This document shows positions 34,616-45,700 of a stretch of DNA of 64,000 nucleotides, one piece after another. The notes beneath the pieces are model-generated. The model was given only the letters and a program-made list of their open reading frames with translations. It ran no database searches and was not told the DNA's origin. The stretch's first letter is position 1; every line of letters begins with the position of its first letter. The DNA comes from Bolinopsis microptera (lineage: Eukaryota > Ctenophora > Tentaculata > Lobata > Bolinopsidae): positions 1,612,001-1,676,000 of the forward strand of contig NC_087074.1 of the NCBI RefSeq assembly GCF_026151205.1, in the 5' to 3' direction. Both the position numbers and the translations under genes were made by a program.

Positions 34616-34951
34616 TTATTCCTTTGCAACTGTAGCTTCCTTCTCTTCGATCTTCTGACTCTTCTCTGTGTTCTTCTGCTTTTTCCTCTTCTCTGCTTCC
34701 TCCCGTGCTTGAAAATTTGCCTTACGGTCAGCTCTGCACAAATCTTCGTTTATCCAATGACCACTTTTTGACCGGATTCCTCTCCCTCCATTCGTGTAGT
34801 ACTTTACGTCTTCTATGTCATAGAGTTTGACAATAAGGGGCCTGCAGTACTCTGGTATGTCTTTATTGACTTTGCCAGCTCTCGAGTACTGGTATAGTAC
34901 TTCAAATGGTAGCATTGATTCTGTGTTTTGATAGGGTAGAAAATGGATCAC
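34616..34951 (-). pseudogene. Frame upstream of the split LINE, ORF1-like end
   Basis: This open frame ends six bases before the endonuclease frame and overlaps it in another phase. It contains LPYQNTESMLPFEVLYQYSR, DIEDVKYYTNGGRG and GHWINEDLCRADRKANFQAR, then a Lys/Glu-rich tail likely to be helical. I do not recognise the fold. It continues in frame past the 681-bp insertion: removing that insertion and one target copy gives QSISAQIKRLVIHFLPY. It is therefore the C-terminal end of an ORF1-like or fused exon of the same LINE. Confidence 0.55.
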
Positions 34952-34968
34952 AAGTCTTTTTATTTGGG

Positions 34969-35649
34969 CCCAGTGACATAAAGTGAGGAATCTAAGAATC
35001 TAATTCCTAGCCATATTAATTTCCATAGCCACGCCGACTAATTTTTGTCAACAAAATTATTAAATCAACTTTAAAATAGTCGCTCTCGGTTGTTACACAC
35101 TGTAACGCCGCGCACTGTACTTTAATTCTATATTTATCCGAGAAGATGTTCGAATCGAGCGCAAATGCCAGATTCCTGTCAGGATCCTAGTTCTTGCGCT
35201 TAACTTGCGCGTTACCAAATAATCCAAGATATTTCTGTCAGGATCCAAGATTTTCCTACTACCAGTATGGTAGTATGGACTGTTTGGTAGTATGGTAGTA
35301 TGGTAGTTGCAGGAACGCGCGAAGACCTATATGTAAATATTACAAAAGCGTACATGAAATCGTAGCCTAGTTGATTAATCCATCGTTACTACATTAGCAG
35401 ATCGCGAGTTCGAGACCCGGAAAGGAATTCTTTCACAATCTTTTGGCAATTATGAATAACTATACTAATGAATTAATAACTATACTAATGAATAACTAAA
35501 CCTCTGTAATATAACTAGCAAAGTAAAATGAAATCGTTCCGGCCGCGGAGCGGCCGAAAAATTTATGGTAGTCGTTTTAAAAATATATGGTAGCCGTTTT
35601 TTCTTTCCAGACTGGATTCCTAGTCCCTTTTTAAATTTATGTCACTGGG
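34969..35649. mobile_element. 681-bp TIR element with 8-bp target duplication
   Basis: Perfect 14-base terminal inverted repeats, CCCAGTGACATAAA at 34,969-34,982 and its complement at 35,636-35,649, are flanked by the direct repeat TATTTGGG at 34,961-34,968 and 35,650-35,657. It encodes no protein, so it is a non-autonomous element. Eight-base duplications are typical of the hAT superfamily, but family assignment needs a related autonomous copy. Inside are repeats of TAGTATGG (35,271-35,302), a 17-base direct repeat near 35,465 and an A/B-box-like pair at 35,363-35,418. It is inserted in the minus-strand LINE. Confidence 0.9.
35363..35418 (+). promoter_or_regulatory. tRNA-like A and B boxes
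   Basis: TAGCCTAGTTGA (35,363-35,374) resembles an RNA polymerase III A box, and GAGTTCGAGACCC (35,406-35,418) resembles a B box, at a tRNA-like spacing. I cannot fold a full tRNA cloverleaf. It may be a tRNA-derived SINE head carried inside the TIR element. Confidence 0.35.
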
Positions 35650-35954
35650 TATTTGGGCAGATATGGACTGCTATAAATTGATGTTTTGGAGAAAGCAAAG
35701 TTTGTTTCAATAACCATCGAGAACCAGTGGCCTTTGGTAGCTGCTTTTTCAACCTCAGTTTCATTTTGAAACGTCGAGTGACTGGTCAAATATTTTGTTC
35801 TATGAACATTGATTCTAGTATTTTGAAGTGTAGCAAGTGTTTAAATTTTTAATTCCATACTAAATTATTGATGTTTCAAGCGTTTTAATGGAGTATAATT
35901 TGTAAGGAGGGCATTTAAAATTAGTCTGTTGGAAATTTAAGTTTTTGATCTCTT

Positions 35955-36245
35955 CTATTTATTGTTAATAAAATGCTCGGTGTAGCCAGTTATTTTCAAA
36001 ATTTTCACCATCATCATTTTGGGCAGCGTTGGTGAAAGATCTTCCACATATGGATGATAACGCTCTCTCCTCCTTCGCATTAGTACTTTGAGTCGCTGTA
36101 AAATGTTGAACAACCCAAATCCTTAAGGCAAAAGAACACTGTACTCCTTCAATCTTTTAGATGTCTGAGATTTTTCTGGTATTCCACAGAGGGCAGCAGT
36201 ACTCTAAATGACTACGGACTAGAAACTTGTATATTGTCAACATTG
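35955..36245 (-). pseudogene. Degraded LINE C-terminal relic
   Basis: Minus-strand translation gives TIYKFLVRSHLEYCCPLW and NTRKISDI, and in a shifted frame RRRERYHPYVEDLS and KILKITGYTEHFINNK. These match the C-terminal domain after RT in CR1-type LINEs. Stops and frame shifts show it is old. Confidence 0.6.
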
Positions 36246-36558
36246 TGACTCTATTTCTGCATCTGAATGCACTGAGTACCCGGCTGCAACTGTTTTAGCT
36301 CTTGATGCCATGTAGCTGTCATGATGTGACATGTCTGTATAGAAACAGGAAAGAGAGGAAAGAAGAGATTACATTTTTTTAAAAGTAGTCTTAGTGTACC
36401 TACTTATACTGACATTGCTCTAATGGTATTAAGTTTAACAGCTGTTATAGTACTCGTTGAATACAATCTTGAATCTTTTATCTAAATATCATCTTGTGAC
36501 TTTTAATTTGTGGATAATATCATATGTCATTATCATTGATGATGTTAACTGATTATAG

Positions 36559-36727
36559 ACTTCGATAGAATTAGTGTCGGCAATGGTGATATGAGTAATG
36601 ACATTCAAGCAGTGTGGCACACATACATCAATTCTCAGAAGAACGATAGCCTAAAAAGAAATAAGAATTTAGAGCAATTTCTGAAATGTTATCAGGACCT
36701 TTATCAGTCTTCCAAGTGTACTCTTTT
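36559..36727 (+). CDS. Host gene exon A
   Basis: Encodes a segment with MSNDIQAVWHTYINSQKND and LEQFLKCYQDLYQSSKC. The donor is GTAAGT. The acceptor (GATTATAG) is weak, so this may instead be the first coding exon starting at the ATG at 36,591. Confidence 0.65.
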
Positions 36728-39700
36728 GTAAGTATACATCTTCATAATATTCATATTTTTAAAGTTGCACTATTAAAATTCAAATCAACAGAAATTTGCT
36801 ATTAATCCTGTTATCATAAATATTTAAACTTGTTACAGGGATCTGGCCAGTGTCCAGAGTGTGCTCATGGAGCACTTTATAACCGATATCATGGGCCTTT
36901 GTGACGAAAATTCGAAGGAGAGTGTCCTGGAGGAATACCTTTTGAGCCAGCATGGGACACTTCTTATTGAAACATTATCTTTGCTCACCAAACAAGTAGG
37001 ATATTATATTACATTGGTCTATTAACTGTGGTTGTGCTGGTGAAATTATTTGATGTGTTCTTAACGTTTATTGATGATTCAATGAAAGGATAAAGGAGAT
37101 AAATAGTGTTTTACTTTCAGTCAGAGCCTACAACCCACATCAGTGAACTAGCTCCTTTGGTATTGAGTCTCATAGACTTTATCATGAACTGGAATACAAA
37201 TGTTGTCATCAGTACAGGTAGGAGCTCAGTTTTACTTAAACCAGGTTCCTCTCCACAGTCGAACTAACGTTTGCACATTTCCAAATTAGTTGCATCATCC
37301 TGTAGGGGTTGATAATGCACATGGTAGGGTTATTGTTTATAATGCCCTGGCCATTGTAAGTGGATCTGTAATCCAATTCAATTAGTGAACACAAATGTAG
37401 ATCACATGTTTAATACATGAGCATAAGATAGGATTACACTTCCAAAGCTGCTAAGCATAATAATTTATAAATAAATGTTAATCAAATTAACCCCAGATCT
37501 CTTTTCAACGTGCTCTTTGGACAAGTGTTTTGGTGATGAACCAGTGTTGATTGTGAATACTACAAACACAGAAATACAGACAACAATGAATGAAGCAGAG
37601 AATATAACAGCTGGGAAAATCGTGGAAGAGAAAGAATCCAAGAGTAACGATACAGAAAAAGATCCTAAAATAGACCCAGAAAGTGAGGCTCAACAGCGAG
37701 GATCACTCTACTTGTCCTTGTCACATCTCCTTAACCTTGCCAACAACTTGGGTTGTGTCCAAAGATGTACTTCAATTCCTGAAAACAAGGTTTTTGTAGC
37801 TCGATTGATTTACCTTTCATCATGTGAAACAAATTTTAGAAGAATCAAAGTTTGATGTTTAGAAAATTTCTTTTGTACCTATATAACTTATCTGCAATGT
37901 AAATGTTAAACTCATTAATGACCATGTATCATTGACAACACAATTTTTATAAATATTCAACAATAATTTAATTTGAATTTAACTAGAATACGTCAGGTCT
38001 CAATAATAATTCTAGCTCACTTGATTGGAGTTCTGGGTCAGCAGTGTTCGGAGCAAACTGAAAAGGAGCCACCTAGAAGTCCTGTCTGTAGTGTGTTTGT
38101 AAAGCGGTCCCTACTCCTAACCATCCTCTCTATTGCTAATTCTATCCTTGTGTCAGTCTTCCATATTTACCATTAATTTTAAATGCGATCTAATCTGATG
38201 TGCAATATTTCGTACATAATTAATATTTGAAATGATTCTTATGGGTAGTTGATGCTTCGAAATTAAAATTAACAACTTCGAGTTTGGAAGTTTTGCTCGA
38301 AATATAATTAATCCAATTAATAACATCAGTAAAGATGTGCTGTTGCTGGCTCAGAGTCAGTTTATGGATCAGATGATCGCTCTTGCTGACACTTGTTCTG
38401 ATGCTAACATCAAATCTACTCTTTTAACTGGTAAGGGTGGGGATTATACATTATATATATATAATATATATTAATGCTTTTCATACAAAGTTATAACGAA
38501 TTCTTCATGTCGTGCATCTGGGTTTGGACAGGATATGCCCGCTCAATAAATGTAAAAGATTTGTAGTGTTGTAATTAGTTTTACATTTGTCATGTTTAAT
38601 TAGGTAAAGTTTTGAAAATATTGAAAAAATATTGAAAAACATTTATTACAAAAGGGATAATTTTACTGATTGTCTGTTTTCAGGACTCCTAATCCTGCTG
38701 GAAAAGAGTCTGAATCTCCCTGGCAACGACATTACAGGATTCTCTACCTTCTTTGCTCAATTCTTCCTCCTGGGGTTCAAACAGTGTGCCAATACACTCT
38801 GCAACTGCGGCGAGGTGGCTGTCTTTATATATCTTATCTGACTTGTCGACTTGATCTATCTGACTTGATCCATTTAATCGATTTACGTACCATAGTTTCA
38901 ATCGTCATGAGACTATTACTGTAACTACTGTTACCATGACAACACTACTGTTACCTGTTACAATCGTTACTAAAGGATGCTCAGTAGATTGATGAAGCCT
39001 TTAAATCTATTTCAGGTGATGTGTGAAAAAGAAGACGACTTACTTAAAGCCAGTTCGGAGACACTGATAACACATCTAGCTTCACTGCACGGTGCTATCG
39101 AGATGAGCGAGAAGTAAGACAATACGTCACAATCTTTCTCTTTAGTTTGTGTGGTGTTTAGTATACCCTTATATGGGCATCACGTGTGGTGTTTGGTATA
39201 CCCTTACATACACGTGATGCCCTTATATGGGCATCACGTGTTTAGATAGCGGTTATTATTGCGACAGTATTCGAATAAAAGACAATTTTGATGATAGTTG
39301 TTAGTACAAATATCAATTATTTGCTACCAGCGTATCACTACTGACTAGTAGGAATAGTCTCAGTAAGTCTCACTGCCCCCCCCCTCACCCCCTCACCCCC
39401 TCACCCCCTCACCCCACAGATCAGGATTAACAGAATACATAGAACAAAACAGAATTATTGGAGACTCTGTTGACAGCACTTCCACCCCTGGCTCAGCTCT
39501 CTTCTTTACATTCGCCCTCTCCAATTCCGTCTTTTTACAGGTATGTACCCGACTTTTCATTAATTTGTTTGAGAATATTTTATGGTTTTTCTTAGGTGTA
39601 TAAGATGGCTTTTAAATTGAGGTAGAGCTGATTTATAGTTAAAAACTATTTTGTTGACCATGATCCTAAAATGTCTAGTTAAAGATAATTCTTACCCAAT

Positions 39701-42700
39701 GTTCGTGACGGAATTATGTAACCTGAATATGTTATAATAATACCGTATACTATTTACATTTAATAAACAACTTCATGAATGATAATATAAGTTATGAATA
39801 ATGTAACAAACAAAATGTAACAGTGTTACGATTATGTAAGTTATGTCAATATCATATTGTGTAGTATTATGTAAATATGTGTAATGATTGTTTTTTTCAG
39901 GAGTGTGTGTTGGATAGTTGCCTGGAACACGGTGTAGTGTGTAATGTGTCTCTTAAACAGGTAACTATGGGAACCCTGGTAACCCTGGTAACCCCGGTAA
40001 CCCTGGTAACCCTGGTAACCAGTATAATGTGTCTCTTAAACAGGTAACTATGGAAACCCTGGTAACTATGGTAACCCGGGTAGTGGTAACTATGGTAACC
40101 CTGGTAACTATGGTAACCCTGGTAACTATGGTAATCCTGGTAACCCTGGTAACCCTGGTAACGGATTATTCTCACCCGCATTTTGGGGCCGTCTCAATAT
40201 TCATTACTTATCCGGGTCGTGATTCTGAGACCGGATAAGCTTTTAGTTATTTTTGGTCTGATTGGTCCTTGTGCAATGGGGCTGATAGGCGGGCCCCCTT
40301 ACTTAGATAATATCGCCTTTATGTTAATATGATTTTTATGCTCACTCACAAAAAGCACTTTTATGATGTCAAAGATGGTTGAATTATAAAATATGTAAAA
40401 AGTAATGTATTTTATGGATTGTGGTATAACACACTCTTTTTCTCTTCAGACGTTCACATTGTTGCTGTGGAACTACAAGCAGCGTCCTGAACACGTACAG
40501 TGTAAAGTGCTGTCCGGACTTGAAAAGGTTTGTTAACAGTGTGTTGGACACGTGCCAATACTTTAGTAGTGTGTTCGACACGTGCCAATCCTTAACAGTG
40601 TGTTGGACACGTGCCAATACTTTAACAGTGTGTTGGACACGTGCCAATACTTTAACAGTGTGTTGGACACGTGCCAATACTTTAGTAGTGTGTTGGACAC
40701 GTGCCAATACTTTAGTAGTGTGTTGGACACGTGCCAATACTTTAACAGTGTGTTGGACACGTGCCAATACTTTAACAGTGTGTTGGACACGTGCCAATAC
40801 TTTAACAGTGTGTTGGACACGTGCCAATACTTTAACAGTGTGTTGGACACGTGCCAATACTTTAGTAGTGTGTTGGACACGTGCCAATACTTTAACAGTG
40901 TGTTGGACACGTGCCAATACTTTAGTAGTGTGTTGGACACGTGCCAATACTTTAACAGTGTGTTGGACACGTGCCAATACTTTAACAGTGTGTTGGACAC
41001 GTGCCAATACTTTAGTAGTGTGTTGGACACGTGCCAATACTTTAGTAGTGTGTTGGACACGTGCCAATACTTAAGTAGTGTGTTGGACACGTGCCAATAC
41101 TTTAACAGTGTGTTGGACACGTGCCAATACTTTAACAGTGTGTTGGACACGTGTCAATACTTTAACAGTGTGTTGGACACGTGCCAATACTTTAGTAGTG
41201 TGTTGGACACGTGCCAATACTTTAGTAGTGTGTTGGACACGTGCCAATACTTTAGTAGTGTGTTGGACACGTGTCAATACTTTAACAGTGTGTTGGACAC
41301 GTGCCAATACTTTAACAGTGTGTTGGACACGTGCCAATACTTTAACAGTGTGTTGGACACGTGCCAATACTTTAACAGTGTGTTGGACACGTGCCAATAC
41401 TTTAACAGTGTGTTGGACACGTGCCAATACTTTAGTAGTGTGTTGGACACGTGCCAATACTTTAACAGTGTGTTGGACACGTGCCAATACTTTAACAGTG
41501 TGTTGGACACGTGCCAATACTTTAGTAGTGTGTTGGACACGTGCCAATACTTTAACAGTGTGTTGGACACGTGCCAATACTTTAACAGTGTGTTGGACAC
41601 GTGCCAATACTTTAACAGTGTGTTGGACACGTGCCAATACTTTAACAGTGTGTTGGACACGTGCCAATACTTTAGTAGTGTGTTGGACACGTGCCAATAC
41701 TTTAGTAGTGTGTTGGACACGTGCCAATACTTTAACAGTGTGTTGGACACGTGCCAATACTTTAACAGTGTGTTGGACACGTGCCAATACTTTAACAGTG
41801 TGTTGGACACGTGCCAATACTTTAACAGTGTGTTGGACACGTGCCAATACTTTAACAGTGTGTTGGACACGTGCCAATACTTTAGTAGTGTGTTGGACAC
41901 GTGCCAATACTTTAACAGTGTGTTGGACACGTGCCAATACTTTAACAGTGTGTTGGACACGTGCCAATACTTTAGTAGTGTGTTGGACACGTGTCAATAC
42001 TTTAACAGTGTGTTGGACACGTGCCAATACTTTAACAGTGTGTTGGACACGTGTCAATACTTTAACAGTGTGTTGGACACGTGCCAATACTTTAGTAGTG
42101 TGTTGGACACGTGCCAATACTTTAACAGTGTGTTGGACACGTGCCAATACTTTAGTAGTGTGTTGGACACGTGCCAATACTTTAACAGTGTGTTGGACAC
42201 GTGCCAATACTTTAGTAGTGTGTTGGACACGTGCCAATACTTTAGTAGTGTGTTGGACACGTGCCAATACTTTAACAGTGTGTTGGACACGTGTCAATAC
42301 TTAAACAGTGTGTTGGACACGTGCCAATACTTTAACAGTGTGTTGGACACGTGTCAATACTTTAACAGTGTGTTGGACACGTGCCAATACTTTAGTAGTG
42401 TGTACAGACTGTTCATATCTTTAGTGATTTGACTAAAAATGGTCGACATATCTTGCTCTTTATCAAAGTATCAATGTATATTGCTCCTTTAAAATAATAG
42501 CCCCTTTTTTTGTAATGTGACCCATCTTTGTGACCAGTGTATTTATTGTAAATTAGATTACACGATAGTTCTTGTTGAACATTCTCTACTCAGCTCAGCA
42601 TCTCTCCTGGAAATATCCCTTTTTTCTGAGAAATAACCCACTTTTTTGTGAAGTTTGGGATAAAATATCATCCCGCAAGTTATATTAGAGCGCCACCACC

Positions 42701-45700
42701 GTCAATTAATAACACTCTAATTTCACTGTTGTTCTCTTTAACAGGCAGTACTCACTATAATGACTGTGTCCTATTACAGGTATTACTGACAGCTCCCTTT
42801 TAACAGGTAGTACTGACTGCTGATAAGTATGAGTTTCTCTTCCCTACCTCTCCCTCCTCCTCTCCACAATACCAAGCTGCTGACTTCAAGGAACGATTCA
42901 TGAACTTCTCTAATGATTTGTTTGAGAAGCGGAAGAAGCAGCAAAATGCAAATAAATCTATCTCCGATCATTGGTCCTGCTTGTCTGACTACTGCCAGGT
43001 TAGCTTAGTTAGTTTAGTTAGCTTAGTTAGCTTAGTAAAATTAGTTAGCTTAGTTAGCTTAGTTAGCTTCAGTAAGCTTAGTTAAGTTTAGTTAGCTTAG
43101 CCAGCTTAGTTAGCTTAGTTAGCTTAGTTAGCTTTAGTAAGTTTAGTTAGCTTAGTTAAATTAGTTAGCTTAGTTAGCTTAGTTAGCTTAGTTAGCTTAG
43201 TTAGTTTAGTTAGCTTAGTTAGCTTAGTTAGCTTAGTTAGCTTAGTTAGCTTAGTTAGCTTAGTTAACTTTAGTTAACTTTAGTTAGCTTAGTTAGCTTA
43301 GTTAACTTAGTTAACTTAGTTAGTTTAGTTAACTTAGTTAGCTTAGTTAGCTTAATGAGTTGAGTTAGCTCAGTTAGCTTAGTTAGCTTAGTTAGCTTAG
43401 TTAGCTTAGTTAGCTTAGTTAGCTTCAGTTTCACTTACTATAGATAAGTACTGTCTTATTGCAAAGGAACTGGTTGGTTTTGTTATTCAATAACTTAATT
43501 GTTTCTAAAAACCGCTATATTTAAACCTGGTCAGGTGTTACGAGACAGTAACGAAACACTGATCACAACATTGGGAGAACACCTCAGCTCACTTTGTAGT
43601 AAAGGAAGTCAACAACTCAGAACTAAACTACTTAAATACTTGTTCCTAAAAGAGGTATGTTTGTTTATACATACCCTTATATGGGCATCACGTGTTTAGT
43701 ATACCCTTATATGGGCATCACGTGTTTATTGTTTACATATTATATTATTTTCATAGTTAACCGTTAAATTACCACTTCCATTCCATACACTGTGTCTCTT
43801 ACTATCTTTACACGACGAGAAGTAAACTATCGTATTCTTATTATAAGATATTAATTAAAGTTACGTAGTGCAGTAAGTTACGTAATCCTTTTACTCTTTT
43901 TATCATTTAAGTACTTAGTAGGAAAGCCGCCTTGACACGGGTAATTAATATTTCTTAACAATATAATATATTGTCGATAAGAGTAATACAGTAAAACCCC
44001 GATTTACCGCGGAGTTTGGGGAAAGGAAACATCCGCGGTAAATCGGGGTTCGCGGTAAATCGGGTTTTTGTTCGTTTACACTTTACATTATGCACGTTAA
44101 GCCATATCTTGGGGAAAGGAGATTGCGGTAAATCGGGGCGCGGTAAATCGGGGTTTTACTGTATCTTGTTACATATAATTTCATATTTTGCGTTAATAAA
44201 TAGTTTGCTCATCCTATTTATATTTCCCGGCATTGTTTAACTGAACTATATCATTGTTTACCGTTGTGTGCAAATCTTGCAGATGCGTGATATTGGAAAC
44301 TATTTCGCGCTACACTACACGAAAAACAGCAGTCTCAGCAGACAGCAGCACATGTCCAATATAGGTTAGTGCCCTTCTCCGACCCTTGTTAAAATAAATT
44401 CAGTTGTTTTGTACTATTCATCTTTCTACGGTCTACGTCATGTGTATTCAGCATCTTCTGACGTCACACTCTCCCTCACGTGACGTCACACTCTCCCTCA
44501 CGTGACGTCACACTCTCCCTCACGTGACGTCACACTACAACGTCACTATTTTAACAGCATGACGTCACAACTTAACTCACGTGACGTCACTATTTTAACA
44601 GGTATAAGCACGATGATTCTGTACCGAGACCTCTGCACTCCCGAACTAATTGTCACTACAATAATGCCCTCGCTGCTGCACCTTCTGGACGACGCGGACA
44701 GGAAGCTTCTCTTTCACAGCGGTAAGTTGCGAAAATTTGCCTACATTCCTAACTTCCTGTTTCATTTGTCCTTGTCTCTTCCAACCGGATATTATCCAAC
44801 TATCGGCAGCTGTATCAATAGTATTATATAAAGTGGTTACGTTCGAATCTTTTACCATACACTGTGTGACGATAAAGGAACCAGTTGATTGTTGAATTAT
44901 AAATAGAGCCGAATTGTTGTAAAGTACTCAGCTGGAGTGGTCTCAGTGGTCTCTGTAGTCTCAGTGGTCTCTGTAGTCTCAGTGGTCTCAGTGGTCTCAG
45001 TGGTCTCTGTAGTCTCAGTGGTCTCAGTGGTCTCTGTAGTCTCTGTAGTCTCAGTGATCTCAGTGGTCTCTGTAGTCTCAGTGGTCTCAGTGGTCTCAGT
45101 GGTCTCTGTAGTCTCAGTGGTCTCAGTGGTCTCAGTGGTCTCTGTAGTCTCAGTGGTCTCTGTAGTCTCAGTGATCTATGTAGTCTCAGTGGTCTCTGTA
45201 GTCTCAGTGGTCTCTGTAGTCTCAGTGGTCTCTGTAGTCTCAGTGGTCTCTGTGGTCTCTGTAGTCTCAGTGGTAATCTCTGTGGTCTCAGTGGTCTTGC
45301 GAAATATCAACCTCCCTCCCCCAGTGGGTCTCTGTGGTATCAAGTACAAAATACTCACTATCACCACTCCTCTGTAACCTTAATCACGGTGTACATTATT
45401 ATATTACATGTAATGTATATCGTATTCTCGTAATAGTTTCAATTAAATCGGGCTTCCTTATAATCCCCTCAAGTGTGTAATTTAGTTGTATTATCTGCAC
45501 TCAGTCATAATTCATATCATTGCGTTTTCCATATTATTGAACTTGTCGAACCATTTATAAAGTATCCTGTAGCGCGTGCAAATAGTGATAATGTAGCACG
45601 TGCAAATAGTGATAATCACGCTACTCATCTGATACACCTTGTTTCATTTCTGATTTCTCAATGTTTCTAGAAATCTAATAACACTGAGTTCTATCAATAC

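Noticed and set aside
39897-40238. Tyr/Gly-rich frames at 40 kb
   Set aside because: Translation of the 9-base GGTAACCCT repeat on both strands.
40528-42410. CRISPR array
   Set aside because: Units are directly adjacent with no spacers, and the setting is a eukaryotic intron.
40384-42432. Open frames of up to 616 codons over the 30-bp repeat
   Set aside because: The unit is 30 bases with few stops, so every frame stays open on both strands. The region lies in an intron with good splice sites.
44937-45377. Val-Ser repeat protein
   Set aside because: Translation of a 9-base tandem repeat in an intron.
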